DNA of 64,000 nt. Origin: Clostridium sp. BJN0013. GTDB lineage: Bacteria; Bacillota; Clostridia; Clostridiales; Clostridiaceae. Both the position numbers and the translations under genes were made by a program. The stretch lies in the NCBI RefSeq assembly GCF_040939125.1, contig NZ_CP162495.1, positions 2,976,001 through 3,040,000 of the forward strand, given 5' to 3'. Under the pieces are notes generated by a model, which did not search any database, was not told where the DNA came from, and worked only from the letters and a program-made list of their open reading frames with translations. Of this stretch, positions 1-9,176 are shown piece by piece (position 1 is the first letter of the stretch; each line of letters begins with the position of its first letter).

Positions 1-864
1 AATATCTACAGAAGCTATTTCTCCAATTTTAGGATATCCTCCTGTAGTCTGTCTGTCCGCTAATAGTATAATTGGATTGCCATCTAAAGGAATTTGTACT
101 GTGCCAAAAGAAACTGCTTCAGAAATCATGTCAAAAGTTTTTCTCAATTTCAATGTAGGCCCTAACAGCCTGTATCCCATTCTATCGGACTGATGGGAAA
201 TTTTAAAAGGATCGTGAAAAAATCTCTTTAAGCTCCCTTCAGTAAAATCTTTAAAATTCCTTCCTCTAACAATTCTTATAAAACTATGTGCGGAATTTTC
301 CTCCTTATATCCTCTTACATACCAATTGACTGTAGTAAATATTTGTGATGCGGATTTTTTCCACAACGTATTTATAATATTAACTGACTGTACTTCTGGA
401 GGATTGAGATTAATTCTATCACCTTCTTTCAAAGCTCTACCACTATAACCCCCTATTTTGGCCTTAATATATGTACTTTTACTTCCCATAATTTCTGGTA
501 CATCAAATCCTCCTGCAACACATAAATAGCCATAACAGCCTAATCTACAATTACTAAATTTTAATATAGCATCTCTATTTAAATATACAGGTCTCCACAT
601 AGGTACAGTTTTTTCATCTATGGTTGGTAAAAAATCCCCTCCTGTTATGGAAAAAAGAGTGCCTTTTGGCATACTTAAATAAGGTCCAATTAGCGTAATT
701 TCCAGTGCTCCTTCTCCTTCCTTATTGCCAATTAAAATATTTCCTACACGCAATGCATAGGTATCCATGGCACCACCCACTATAACTCCATACTTTTGAT
801 ATCCAACCCTTCCTAAATCTTGAATGGTTGTAAGAAATCCTGATTTTAAAACACTTATGTTCAC
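1..864 (-). CDS. pxpC: 5-oxoprolinase subunit C, biotin-dependent carboxylase-like (partial)
   Basis: This is the large subunit of the prokaryotic ATP-dependent 5-oxoprolinase, which opens 5-oxoproline to glutamate together with PxpA and PxpB. The GTG start overlaps the pxpB stop by four bases (GTGA), a sign of translational coupling. The translation opens NISVLKSGFLTTIQDLGRVG, the usual beginning of the carboxyltransferase C/D domain, and later has GAMDTYALRVGN and LADRQTTGGYPKIG. About 288 codons are present. The family is near 330 residues, so the C-terminus lies beyond the left edge of the window. Family assignment is secure. The exact metabolic role is inferred from the operon. Confidence 0.93.
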   Translation of the reverse strand, partial: MNISVLKSGFLTTIQDLGRVGYQKYGVIVGGAMDTYALRVGNILIGNKEGEGALEITLIGPYLSMPKGTLFSITGGDFLPTIDEKTVPMWRPVYLNRDAILKFSNCRLGCYGYLCVAGGFDVPEIMGSKSTYIKAKIGGYSGRALKEGDRINLNPPEVQSVNIINTLWKKSASQIFTTVNWYVRGYKEENSAHSFIRIVRGRNFKDFTEGSLKRFFHDPFKISHQSDRMGYRLLGPTLKLRKTFDMISEAVSFGTVQIPLDGNPIILLADRQTTGGYPKIGEIASVDI

Positions 865-1610
865 TTCTCACTCTCCCTATATTTATCATATTCATCAGGA
901 GAAATAGGATAAAATCTCACCACATCACCTGAACGTAGAATACTGGGCGGACATTTAGAAGGAGAAAACAATACTTTCGGTGTATTTCCAATAATTCGCC
1001 ATCCTCCTGGAGTACTAATTGGATAAACACCTGTTTGCATTCCTGCAATTCCAACAGAACCTTTTGAAACTGATTTACGGGGTGACTTACACCTTGGAGC
1101 AGCTATTTCCTTAGACATTCCTCCCAGATAAGGAAACCCAGGGGCAAATCCAATCATATATACAATATAATCATTATTAGAATGAAGTTCTATTACCCTA
1201 TCTACAGAAATTTTATTATATTCAGCAACATAGTGGAGATCTGGTCCAAATTTTCCCCCATAACATACAGGAATTTTCACAATCCTCACTTTTTCATCTA
1301 TATTTTCATTTATACATACATTAAAATTAGCAAGCATATCATTAATCAACAAAGAAACTATTTCATAGGAAGATTTTCTTCTTCCTTTATTGACTTCTCT
1401 AACTCTTACTTTCATTATATCGTAAAATATAGTAACCGTTGAAAAAGCAGGCACATATTCTATCATTCCTTTAAAAGGATGTTTATCAAGGTATTTTCCA
1501 AACATTCTAACTGTTTTGTGAATGTCTTTATTAATCTCCTTTCCAAACTCTATTAAAATTGCAGACTCACCCATAGGGAAAATATTCCACTTAAACTTAT
1601 AATGAACCAT
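861..1610 (-). CDS. pxpB: 5-oxoprolinase subunit B (KipI / allophanate hydrolase subunit 1 family)
   Basis: A 249-residue cytoplasmic subunit of 5-oxoprolinase, with the cyclophilin-like fold of KipI proteins. Family motifs are visible: PVCYGGKFGPDL near residues 114-125 and GFAPGFPYLGG near 154-164, followed by a PRKSVSKGSVGIAG segment and the GGWRIIGNTP motif. It lies between pxpA (65 bp upstream) and pxpC (4 bp overlap) on the same strand, the standard pxpABC order. KipI homologs in Bacillus also inhibit the sporulation kinase KinA, so that alternative role cannot be excluded, but the operon favours oxoprolinase. Confidence 0.93.
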   Translation of the reverse strand: MVHYKFKWNIFPMGESAILIEFGKEINKDIHKTVRMFGKYLDKHPFKGMIEYVPAFSTVTIFYDIMKVRVREVNKGRRKSSYEIVSLLINDMLANFNVCINENIDEKVRIVKIPVCYGGKFGPDLHYVAEYNKISVDRVIELHSNNDYIVYMIGFAPGFPYLGGMSKEIAAPRCKSPRKSVSKGSVGIAGMQTGVYPISTPGGWRIIGNTPKVLFSPSKCPPSILRSGDVVRFYPISPDEYDKYRESEK

Positions 1611-1675
1611 AAAAATTTCTTCCTATAATAATTTTTATAAATTTATACACATAATCACCCTAACTTAAATTATTT

Positions 1676-2437
1676 CTATGTTACCTTCTCTATATGAATG
1701 CCTGCATTTTTAAGATATTCATTGATTTTACGTGCAAAAATCAATGATTGCGGGCTATCACTATGAATACATAAGGTATCTGCCTTTATTCTAATGTCCT
1801 TTTTCTGTTGACACATAACCAATCCATCTTTTATCATACGACAAGCCCTATTTACTGCCTCATCACTGTCTGTAATTATTGCAGTATTACCTTGGCTTCT
1901 AGGTGTAAGCGAACCATCTAATTGATAAGTCCTATCTGCAAATACTTCACTAGCTGTTTTAAGTCCTATCCTATTTCCTTCAGATACAAGCTCACTTCCT
2001 GATAATCCAAAGAGAATAAATTCAGGATTCACACTATATACTCCTTCTGCAATAGCCCTGGCAAGTTTTTTATTCTTTGCAGCCATATTATAAAGTGCAC
2101 CATGAGGTTTTACATGATGCATAACACCTCCTTCAGATTTTACAAAAGCATAAAGTGCCCCTATTTGATACACCACCATATCATAAACTTCCTCAGAAGA
2201 TACACTAATATTACGTCTTCCAAATCCAGCCAAATCTAAAAATCCAGTGTGGGCTCCAATTGCCACATTATTTGATAGTGCAATCTTTACAGTTTCATGC
2301 ATTATTTTAGGATCTCCTGCATGAAATCCACATGCAATATTAGCAGAAGTAATATATTTTAATATTTCTTCATCATTTCCTATTTTGTAGACCCCAAAGC
2401 TTTCTCCCAAATCACAATTTAAATCCACTTTGTACAT
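1676..2437 (-). CDS. pxpA: 5-oxoprolinase subunit A (LamB/YcsF family)
   Basis: A 253-residue LamB/YcsF protein and first gene of the pxpABC operon. The N-terminus has the family signature [11 protein letters not shown] (residues 5-15). It is followed by [13 protein letters not shown] and [18 protein letters not shown], which in this fold form the metal and substrate site, and by VKPHGALYN. Length matches the family (about 250). A good ribosome site (GGAGTGG) precedes the ATG. Together the three subunits degrade 5-oxoproline formed by spontaneous cyclisation of glutamine and glutamate. Confidence 0.95.
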   Translation of the reverse strand: MYKVDLNCDLGESFGVYKIGNDEEILKYITSANIACGFHAGDPKIMHETVKIALSNNVAIGAHTGFLDLAGFGRRNISVSSEEVYDMVVYQIGALYAFVKSEGGVMHHVKPHGALYNMAAKNKKLARAIAEGVYSVNPEFILFGLSGSELVSEGNRIGLKTASEVFADRTYQLDGSLTPRSQGNTAIITDSDEAVNRACRMIKDGLVMCQQKKDIRIKADTLCIHSDSPQSLIFARKINEYLKNAGIHIEKVT

Positions 2438-2454
2438 TTATCCACTCCTTTTCT

Positions 2455-2530
2455 AATCAAGTAACATTAGATTCAGATAGAATTTGTTATAAGAAATGCT
2501 TTTCTCTACTTGAATCTTAAAAGGATCTAT
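2455..2530 (+). repeat. Partial copy of dispersed hairpin repeat (copy E)
   Basis: The 5' part of the repeat family described at 36029-36181. It begins ATCAAGTAA, has a diverged arm TTCAGATAGAA, the loop core ATAAGAAATGCTTTTCT and the closing arm CTACTTGAATCTTA. It sits in the divergent pxpA/map intergenic region. The rest of this 335-bp gap is AT-rich promoter DNA. Confidence 0.7.
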
Positions 2531-2772
2531 ACTATAACTTTTTATATTGAATCTATTGTTTAATACCTATAATTATAGCTAATATTTATAAAATCAACAA
2601 TCAAGCGATTATTAGGCAGGTAAGTAAAATATTTTAGACAAAAAAATAGGAATAGAAAAAAATATAGATATAAATTTTTACTGTGATATAAATAAAAAAT
2701 AATATTATTTTTTATTTATAAATATGTTAAAATGGAGTAAATATTATAAATTTTAAGATAGAGGGGAAAATA

Positions 2773-3528
2773 TTGATAGCTATAAGAACTAATAAGGAAA
2801 TAAGCTACATGGCAGCAGCTGGAAAAATACTAGCATCCTGTCATAAGGAAATCAGAAAAATAATAAAACCAGGTTTAACTACTATGGAAATAGATTCTTT
2901 TGTAGAAAAATATCTAAAAGAACATGGCGCAAAACCAGAACAGAAAGGTTATATGGGATTTCCCTATGCAACCTGTGCTTCTGTAAACAATGAAATTTGT
3001 CACGGTTTTCCCACAAATAAACCTTTAAAAGAAGGAGACATTGTGACCATTGACATGGTCGTAAACCTAAATGGATGGTTAGCTGACTCTGCATGGTCCT
3101 ATTCAGTAGGAAAAATCTCAGAAGAAGCTAAAAATCTTATGGAAGTTACAAAAAAATGCCTTTATAAAGGTATAGAAAAAGCCCTTTCTGGAAATAGAAT
3201 AGGGGATATAGGATACACTATACAAACTTATGCAGAATCTTTAGGATATTCTGTAGTAAGAGATTACACAGGACATGGTATCGGTAAAGTAATGCATGAT
3301 GATGTGGTAGTACCCCATTATGGAAAACCTGGTAGAGGACTAAAGCTTAGAGAAGGAATGGTACTTACTATAGAACCTATGATAAATATAGGAACCTATA
3401 GGACCCTACTAGATCCTAATGACTGGACTGCACGTACTGCTGATGGCAGCTTATCAGCACAATATGAACACACTATTGCCATCACAAAAAATGAACCTAT
3501 AATTCTAACAGATCAAGATAATATATAA
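2773..3528 (+). CDS. map: Type I methionine aminopeptidase
   Basis: A 251-residue enzyme that removes the initiator methionine from nascent proteins. All expected active-site residues are visible: H77 (EICHGFP), D94 and D105 (VTIDMV...LADSAWS), H168 (GHGIGKVMHDD), E201 (TIEPM) and E232 (QYEHT). The start is a TTG preceded by GAGGGG. The gene stands alone, divergent from pxpA, and is not next to ribosomal protein genes, so it may be an additional copy beside a housekeeping map elsewhere. Confidence 0.96.
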   Translation: MIAIRTNKEISYMAAAGKILASCHKEIRKIIKPGLTTMEIDSFVEKYLKEHGAKPEQKGYMGFPYATCASVNNEICHGFPTNKPLKEGDIVTIDMVVNLNGWLADSAWSYSVGKISEEAKNLMEVTKKCLYKGIEKALSGNRIGDIGYTIQTYAESLGYSVVRDYTGHGIGKVMHDDVVVPHYGKPGRGLKLREGMVLTIEPMINIGTYRTLLDPNDWTARTADGSLSAQYEHTIAITKNEPIILTDQDNI

Positions 3529-3537
3529 GTATATAAC

Positions 3538-3579
3538 ATAACTAATTTCAAATAATGATTATTGCTTGAAATTAGTTAT
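3538..3579 (+). terminator. Stem-loop after map
   Basis: A 14-bp perfect inverted repeat (ATAACTAATTTCAA / TTGAAATTAGTTAT) with a 14-nt loop starts ten bases after the map stop. The tail is A-rich rather than T-rich, so termination is probable but not certain. Confidence 0.6.
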
Positions 3580-3598
3580 TAAAAAATTATAAAAACTA

Positions 3599-3627
3599 TT
3601 GAATAAACAATTTTTATGGTGTATAAT
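3599..3627 (+). promoter_or_regulatory. Sigma-A-like promoter of the rubredoxin gene
   Basis: TTGAAT (3599-3604) and a perfect TATAAT (3622-3627) are separated by 17 bp. The predicted transcript starts near 3634, giving a leader of about 160 nt before the ATG at 3797. Confidence 0.7.
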
Positions 3628-3741
3628 TTATTTAAGAAAACATTTTATATAAAAACTTATCTCACATAAAAAAAGGGGGGAAGTAACCAAATACTGCTTT
3701 TAATACACTACTTTAAATAATATGTAAATGAGAGGAGGTAT

Positions 3742-3788
3742 TACTTACATACTAAATTTTAATATTAAATTTTAATATTATGTAAGTA
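3742..3788 (+). promoter_or_regulatory. Leader hairpin covering the upstream edge of the rubredoxin start
   Basis: TACTTACATA (3742-3751) pairs perfectly with TATGTAAGTA (3779-3788), ending 8 nt before the ATG. The loop holds a 13-nt direct repeat (AAATTTTAATATT type). A strong purine-rich site, GAGAGGAGGT, lies just 5' of the stem at 3730-3739, more than 55 nt from the start codon, and a second TATGTAA (3721-3727) could compete for the same arm. This suggests a fold that brings or hides a ribosome site. Confidence 0.4.
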
Positions 3789-3796
3789 TATGAATT

Positions 3797-4486
3797 ATGA
3801 TTAATAATAAAGCATTTTATAAACTAAGTTACGGCTTATATGTTATAAGCTCTATCTCTGAAGGTAAGAAAAATGGACAAATTGCCAATACAGTTTTTCA
3901 AATAACATCAGATCCAGCTAGAATTGCTGTAAGTATTAATAAACAAAATCTTACTCATGAATATATACAAAAAAGCAAGTTAATAGGGGTATCTGCCCTT
4001 TCCACGGAAACTCCTTTAGAATTTGTAGGTAAGTTTGGGTTTAAATCAGGAAGAACTACTGATAAATTTTCTGGAGTATCCTTCAAAACAGGTGCAAGTG
4101 GCGTTCCAATAGTTCTTGACAATGCCGCTTCATGGATTGAATTAAAAGTTGAAAAAGAAATAGACATAGATACCCACACTATATTCGTTGGAAAAGTACT
4201 TAATTCAGAATTAATAAAAGATATAGATCCTATGACATATGCATATTACCAGGATGTAAAACGTGGTAAATCTCCACAAACCTCACCAACTCATGCAGCA
4301 AATAAAAATAATCCTGTAAAAGATGCTCCTAAATATCAATGTTCTGTATGTGGATTTATTTATGATCCCGCAGTTGGAGATCCTGACTCTGGTGTTGAAC
4401 CAGGTACATTATTTGAAGATCTGCCTAAGAGCTGGGAATGTCCAGTCTGTGGCGTAGGTAAAGCTAAATTTAAACCTTTGGATTAA
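3797..4486 (+). CDS. hrb: High-molecular-weight rubredoxin (flavin reductase domain + rubredoxin)
   Basis: A 229-residue fusion. Residues 1 to about 155 form a flavin reductase-like FMN-binding domain (start [19 protein letters not shown]). A linker is followed by a C-terminal rubredoxin domain with both CxxCG knuckles ([11 protein letters not shown] and [10 protein letters not shown]). In acetogens such Hrb proteins pass electrons from NAD(P)H to flavodiiron proteins or rubrerythrin during oxygen and nitric-oxide defence. No partner gene is adjacent. The start has no close Shine-Dalgarno and is fronted by a hairpin (3742-3788). Confidence 0.92.
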   Translation: MINNKAFYKLSYGLYVISSISEGKKNGQIANTVFQITSDPARIAVSINKQNLTHEYIQKSKLIGVSALSTETPLEFVGKFGFKSGRTTDKFSGVSFKTGASGVPIVLDNAASWIELKVEKEIDIDTHTIFVGKVLNSELIKDIDPMTYAYYQDVKRGKSPQTSPTHAANKNNPVKDAPKYQCSVCGFIYDPAVGDPDSGVEPGTLFEDLPKSWECPVCGVGKAKFKPLD

Positions 4487-4506
4487 ATAACCTAATCTGA
4501 TTTTAA

Positions 4507-4554
4507 AATTTAAATTATAGAAATTTCTTAAAAGAAATTTCTATAATTTAAATT
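4507..4554. terminator. Near-perfect 23-bp palindrome between convergent genes
   Basis: A 23-bp perfect stem with a 2-nt loop lies between the rubredoxin gene and the convergent 2H phosphoesterase gene. It is probably a bidirectional terminator, although no clear T-tract follows. Nothing else is recognisable from 4555 to 4727. Confidence 0.6.
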
Positions 4555-4727
4555 GGCAATTATTAAATTTTATAATAACATACAAATAAGAAATTAAAAA
4601 CTTAATAATCAGTTGAAGGGGAGTAATTTTAAATTACAAAGTCAACATTTCGATCTAAATTTAAGGATCCGGTTTTGTAAGCCCTATTAAAATTAATCTT
4701 GATGACAAACTGCACTTATATTGTTCT

Positions 4728-5261
4728 TTAGCTGTCATTAAGATTATATCTTTTTATTAGTATCCATGTATTATTTTTCCACTGATAAAGGGATATATTA
4801 TCAAAATACTCATTAAAATTACAGGTATATTTATTGACATAATCCCATATTTCTTTAAATCTATCCTTTATTCTCTTAGATACTACGGTACAATGAAAAA
4901 CTTTATTTTTTCCTTCATTATGTTTGAACTTTATCCATGGTACCTTTTCTAATTCATCTATAAAATCATCGTGGACTTTTTTAGCTTGTGATGACATTTT
5001 TATATCCATATAAACTACATCTTCTCTAAATGTTCCATAACCTTCAATTTTTATTGGTGACTTATAATTACTCTTAGAAAATTTATTTAAAATATTTGTT
5101 ATATCCTCAATTTTATCAGTTTCAAAAGGGGCTTTTATTGTAAAATGGGCCGGTAATTTAGTACGTTTTTTATTGAATTTATAACAGACATCATTAGTTA
5201 ATTTCTCATGAAATTTTAATGCACCGCCACCTATAGCACACACTATGACATATCTTCCCAT
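4728..5261 (-). CDS. 2H phosphoesterase (2'-5' RNA ligase-like)
   Basis: A 177-residue protein of the 2H phosphoesterase superfamily, which act on 2'-5' or cyclic phosphodiester bonds in RNA or nucleotides. Both catalytic HxT motifs are present: HFT at residues 39-41 and HCT at 123-125. Length is typical for the bacterial YjcG/LigT-like group. The start lies three bases after the stop of the dehydrogenase gene, and the ribosome site is inside that gene, so the two are translated together. The substrate is unknown. Confidence 0.82.
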   Translation of the reverse strand: MGRYVIVCAIGGGALKFHEKLTNDVCYKFNKKRTKLPAHFTIKAPFETDKIEDITNILNKFSKSNYKSPIKIEGYGTFREDVVYMDIKMSSQAKKVHDDFIDELEKVPWIKFKHNEGKNKVFHCTVVSKRIKDRFKEIWDYVNKYTCNFNEYFDNISLYQWKNNTWILIKRYNLNDS

Positions 5262-5264
5262 ATG

Positions 5265-6224
5265 TTACATATTCCTTTCAATGGATTTATTATTTTTATC
5301 TTTTTCCAAAAAATCCATGAGCAGCTGGATTCTTTCATTTTGCTTTTTTTGTAAAAATTCTGGTGTCCAATTATAAAAACCTTTTCCAGTCTTGCTGCCT
5401 AAATTACCACTGTCCACCTTACTTTTTAAAAGCTTAGAAGGTTCAGTATCGTTGCAAAGATCTTTAAATAGATAGGAAGATATATTATTAAATATATCAA
5501 GTCCTCCTAAATCCGCACTACATATAGGGCCCGTAACTAGTAATCTTCTTCCATGACCATATTCTATAGCCTTATCTACCTCTTCTGCCGTTGCAAATCC
5601 CTGTTCAACTATATATAATGCCTCCCTAAGCAATGCAAGCTGGAGACGATTACCTATAAATCCAAGACATTCTTTCCTCATTTTAACCCCCTTTTTACCT
5701 ATATGCTCAATCCAATCCATAGTTATACCCACGGTTTTGGAATCAGTGTGTTTTCCCGGTACCACTTCTACCAATGGTATAAACTGTGGTGGATTCCAAA
5801 AATGAGCAATAACCACTCTCTCAGGATGCTTTGTATTTATTGCTATATCTGTGGGGCTAAGTCCTGAAGTATTAGAAGCTAAGATAACTTCAGGAGCACA
5901 TATTTCATCCAGCTTAGAGAATACTTTTTGTTTAAGTTCTAAATCTTCAGCTATACATTCTATTACAAAATCGACGCCTTCTACCGCTTCTTCAATAGTT
6001 TTAACACCCTTTATCCTTCTTAATGTTTCTTTTGATATATTGGCTTTTATTTTTCCCTTTTCCTCAAGGTTCTTGAGACTACTTTTTATATTTGTAAACC
6101 CTCTTTCCAAACTAGCATCAGTTCTCCCGAACATATTCACATTTAATCCACTTTCCGCACAAAGCTGAACTATTCCATTTCCCATAGTACCGGTACCAAG
6201 TACAGCTACATTTTTTATATTCAT
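5265..6224 (-). CDS. 3-hydroxyacyl-CoA dehydrogenase family protein
   Basis: A 319-residue NAD-dependent dehydrogenase. The start is the internal ATG (MNIKNVAVLG) because AGGAGG lies six bases upstream of it; an earlier in-frame ATG has no ribosome site. The Rossmann motif is VLGTGTMGNG. The catalytic regions are ASNTSGLSPTD and HFWNPPQFIPLVEV. Butyrate-type Hbd usually has HFFNP at the second site, whereas FWNPP is closer to carnitine/gulonate-type or uncharacterised 3-hydroxyacyl dehydrogenases, so the substrate is uncertain. It is not in a crt-bcd-etf cluster. The C-terminal domain is complete (GSKTGKGFYNW). Confidence 0.88.
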   Translation of the reverse strand: MNIKNVAVLGTGTMGNGIVQLCAESGLNVNMFGRTDASLERGFTNIKSSLKNLEEKGKIKANISKETLRRIKGVKTIEEAVEGVDFVIECIAEDLELKQKVFSKLDEICAPEVILASNTSGLSPTDIAINTKHPERVVIAHFWNPPQFIPLVEVVPGKHTDSKTVGITMDWIEHIGKKGVKMRKECLGFIGNRLQLALLREALYIVEQGFATAEEVDKAIEYGHGRRLLVTGPICSADLGGLDIFNNISSYLFKDLCNDTEPSKLLKSKVDSGNLGSKTGKGFYNWTPEFLQKKQNERIQLLMDFLEKDKNNKSIERNM

Positions 6225-6324
6225 AACATCCTCCTGAATTCTATATTTATAGATTATATTATAACCCATATTCCATATTTTTTGAAATTCAGAACTTCCA
6301 TTTTAATTCCATACATATATAAAA

Positions 6325-6365
6325 ATATAATGTTCGGCAAAAACCATCTTTACCAAACATTATAT
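6325..6365 (-). terminator. Terminator of the osmolyte transporter operon
   Basis: The inverted repeat ATATAATGTTYGG / CCRAACATTATAT lies 30 bp past the transporter stop and is followed on the minus strand by ATTTTTATAT. Confidence 0.7.
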
Positions 6366-6395
6366 CTAATACTTCTATGATGCTTCATCAGCACC

Positions 6396-7985
6396 TTATT
6401 TGATTAATCCCTTCTCTTTCAGGAAATCTTCTGCTATTACTTTAGGATCTTCACCATTATCAGCTCTATAATTCATTTCTCTCATATCATCATCCGTAAT
6501 TTTTCCTTCTAAACTTAAGAGTAATGGTTTAATTTCAGGATACTTTTCTAACACATCTTCTCTTACCAAAGGAACTGCATAATAAGGAGGGAAAAAGTTT
6601 TTATCATCTTTTAGAAGTTTCAAATCAAATTTCTTAAGCAGCCCATCTGTAGAAAAAGCATCTGTTACCTGAGTTTCATCATTTTCAAGAGAAGAATATC
6701 TAAGCCCCCCATCTAGACCTTTTACAGTTTTAAAATTTAATCCATATAATTTTTGAAGTCCCGGATATCCATCATCTCTATTTGCAAACTCCATAGTACA
6801 ACCTAAATTTATATTATTACTTATTTTTGTCAAATCCGATATGGTATTTATATTATATTTACTTGCCATCTCTTTTTTCATCGCCAGTACATAGGTATTA
6901 TTAAATCCTAAGGGTTTAAGCCACTGCATACCATAGTTTTTCTTAAAATAATCTTCTACTATATCATAAACCTGATCTGCATCGCTTATAGATTCTCGTT
7001 TCATTATATTAACAAGTCCTGTACCTGTATATTCCACATATAAATCTATATTACCGGACTTCATGGCACTAAAAACCACACTGCTGCCACCCAAATTTAA
7101 CTTTCTATCTACTTTATAATCCGTATTGTACTCTATTAAAGAAGAAACCATATTTCCAAGTACTATCTGTTCATTAAAGTTTTTTGAACCAACCACTATG
7201 GTTTTTCTAGTTAATCCACTATATGTCATAAATACAACAATACCCAATATCAATAAAGCTACTACTGTTAAAACAGGTTTTTTATTCTTTAATATTTTAG
7301 TAATAATTTTATTAGTTTTTTTCTTGGATTTTTTATGTGAAACTTTTATACCTTTAGGCGTTACTATATCTTCAATCTTTCCTATAATAAAATCAAAGAA
7401 TATAGCCAGAAAACAAGCTGGAATTGCCCCTGCCAGAATCATGTTATTATTAACAGTCTGTACTCCTGAAAATACCAGATATCCTAGTCCTCCAGCTCCT
7501 ACAAAGGCCGCAATGGTCATAAGTCCCACTGCAGTAACTGCCGATATTCTTATACCAGACATTATAACTGGCATTGCAAGAGGAAGTCTAACCTTTATTA
7601 AAATCTGACTTTTGGTAAGTCCAAGTCCCTCTGCAGCCTCAATTACAGATCCATTTATGTTAGTAAGTCCGGTAAAAGTATTTTTTATAATTGGAAGAAG
7701 GGAATATAAAACTACCATCGCAATTGCAGGTTTACTTCCTATTCCTAGTACCGGAATTAAAAAACCCAGTAAGGCCAGACTAGGTATAGATTGTATAACA
7801 TTTGCAACTCCAATTACCCCGGCGGAAAGTTTCCTGTTTCTTATTATAAACATTCCCAGGGGAATTCCTATTATTACAGATATTAAAACTGCAAACATGG
7901 TCAACTGTATATGTTCTATAAAAAGATTGTATATTTGTAATCTTCTGTCTATTACAAATTGAAAAAAGTTACTTATAGTATTCAC
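6396..7985 (-). CDS. Osmoprotectant ABC transporter, permease fused to substrate-binding domain (OpuCB-OpuCC type)
   Basis: A 529-residue fusion. The first 210 residues are a BPD_transp_1 permease with about six membrane spans and the EAA-like loop (EAAEGLGLTKSQILIKVRLP). After a further span near residue 240 comes an OpuAC-type substrate-binding domain (VVGSKNFNEQIVLGNM, YVEYTGTGL, SRYSSLEND-like regions) exposed outside the cell. It imports glycine betaine, choline or carnitine-like solutes. The GTG start shares one base with the stop of the ATPase gene (TAGTG). Such permease-binding protein fusions are common in Firmicutes. Confidence 0.93.
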   Translation of the reverse strand: MNTISNFFQFVIDRRLQIYNLFIEHIQLTMFAVLISVIIGIPLGMFIIRNRKLSAGVIGVANVIQSIPSLALLGFLIPVLGIGSKPAIAMVVLYSLLPIIKNTFTGLTNINGSVIEAAEGLGLTKSQILIKVRLPLAMPVIMSGIRISAVTAVGLMTIAAFVGAGGLGYLVFSGVQTVNNNMILAGAIPACFLAIFFDFIIGKIEDIVTPKGIKVSHKKSKKKTNKIITKILKNKKPVLTVVALLILGIVVFMTYSGLTRKTIVVGSKNFNEQIVLGNMVSSLIEYNTDYKVDRKLNLGGSSVVFSAMKSGNIDLYVEYTGTGLVNIMKRESISDADQVYDIVEDYFKKNYGMQWLKPLGFNNTYVLAMKKEMASKYNINTISDLTKISNNINLGCTMEFANRDDGYPGLQKLYGLNFKTVKGLDGGLRYSSLENDETQVTDAFSTDGLLKKFDLKLLKDDKNFFPPYYAVPLVREDVLEKYPEIKPLLLSLEGKITDDDMREMNYRADNGEDPKVIAEDFLKEKGLIK

Positions 7986-9115
7986 TAAACATCCACATCC
8001 TTATTAATATACTGATTACTCATTACAGATAAAAGACTACTTCTTGTAATAAGCCCTACTAAAGTTGACTTGTCATCTATAACAGGAATATATCCTTTTT
8101 TGTTATATTCCATTTTTTCTAAAGCATTTATTATAGAATCTTCAAAACTTACTGTTATTACATCTGTCTCCATAATATCCTTTAATCTCTTATTTTTATC
8201 AATATTAAGTCTGATCTTTTTCAAAGTAACAAGTCCCATTAGATTATTATTCTCATTTACTACAAGCAAACTATCTACATGATTTGATTTCATTATTTCA
8301 AGTGCCTGTACTACCGTTCTTTCACCGCTTGATTTTATTGGATTTTTTATCATGATATCCTTTGCCTTAATAAACTCCGGTTGATTCCAAATTCTGTTTT
8401 CTCCAATAAATTCCCTTACAAAATCATTAGCCGGATTTTTTAATATTTCTTCCGGTGTGTCAAATTGTAGCACAGTACCCTTTCCCATAATACATATACG
8501 GTCAGCAAGTTTTAATGCTTCATCCATATCATGCGTTACAAAAACAATGGTTTTTTTAAAATTTTGTTGAATATTAAATATTTCATCTTGAAGTTGACCT
8601 CTTGTTATTGGATCCAATGCATTAAAAGGCTCGTCCATTAATATTATATCCGGATTCATAACCAGTGCTCTTACTATTCCAACTCTTTGCTGCTGTCCTC
8701 CACTTAATTCATTGGGATACTTATGCATGTAATCCTTAGGAGACATACCTACCAGAGTCAATAGCTCTTCCATCCTTTCCTGAATTTTTTTATTGTCCAT
8801 TTTTTCAATATTAGGTATTAAAGATATATTCTCAGCTACAGTCATATGCGGAAAAAGACCTGTCTGTTGTATTACATAGCCTATATTTCTCCTAAGTTTG
8901 ATGGTGTCCTCCTCTTCAATTTTATTTCTATTTATAAAAATTTCACCTGAACTTGGAGTTATCAATTTATTGATCATTTTTAAAGTAGTAGTTTTTCCAC
9001 AACCGCTTGGACCGATAAAAGTTACTAATTCTCCTCTATCTATATTTAAACTTATATTGTTAATAATAGGTTTATTATTTATAGTTTTACTTACATTTTT
9101 AAATTCTATCAACAT
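7985..9115 (-). CDS. opuCA: Osmoprotectant ABC transporter ATP-binding protein with CBS pair
   Basis: A 376-residue ATPase. Walker A is GPSGCGKTT, the signature is LSGGQQQRVGIVRAL, and Walker B is DIILMDEPFNALDP followed by the H-loop VTHDMDEA. The C-terminus (about residues 250-370) holds two CBS domains, which in OpuC-type transporters sense ionic strength or cyclic di-AMP. A strong AAAGGAGGG ribosome site precedes the ATG. It is first in the operon and its promoter carries a palindromic operator (9140-9176). Confidence 0.94.
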   Translation of the reverse strand: MLIEFKNVSKTINNKPIINNISLNIDRGELVTFIGPSGCGKTTTLKMINKLITPSSGEIFINRNKIEEEDTIKLRRNIGYVIQQTGLFPHMTVAENISLIPNIEKMDNKKIQERMEELLTLVGMSPKDYMHKYPNELSGGQQQRVGIVRALVMNPDIILMDEPFNALDPITRGQLQDEIFNIQQNFKKTIVFVTHDMDEALKLADRICIMGKGTVLQFDTPEEILKNPANDFVREFIGENRIWNQPEFIKAKDIMIKNPIKSSGERTVVQALEIMKSNHVDSLLVVNENNNLMGLVTLKKIRLNIDKNKRLKDIMETDVITVSFEDSIINALEKMEYNKKGYIPVIDDKSTLVGLITRSSLLSVMSNQYINKDVDV

Positions 9116-9139
9116 AATCCCTCCTTTTAAAAAACAGTA

Positions 9140-9176
9140 ACAACTTTAATTTATCACAAAGTTGTCACTTTGTAAA
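9140..9176 (-). promoter_or_regulatory. Osmolyte transporter promoter overlapped by a palindromic operator
   Basis: On the minus strand, TTTACA (-35, 9176-9171) and TAAATT (-10, 9153-9148) are 17 bp apart. The inverted repeat ACAACTTT-N10-AAAGTTGT (9140-9165) is centred on the -10 box. The same half-sites occur at the dapB promoter (10394-10420). This is a likely site for the BusR-like regulator encoded at 9564-10184. Confidence 0.65.

Noticed and set aside
5851-6168. Plus-strand 105-residue ORF
   Set aside because: Antisense shadow of the dehydrogenase gene, whose protein is clearly conserved.
7126-7962. Two plus-strand ORFs of 160 and 116 residues
   Set aside because: Antisense shadows of the osmolyte permease-binding protein gene.
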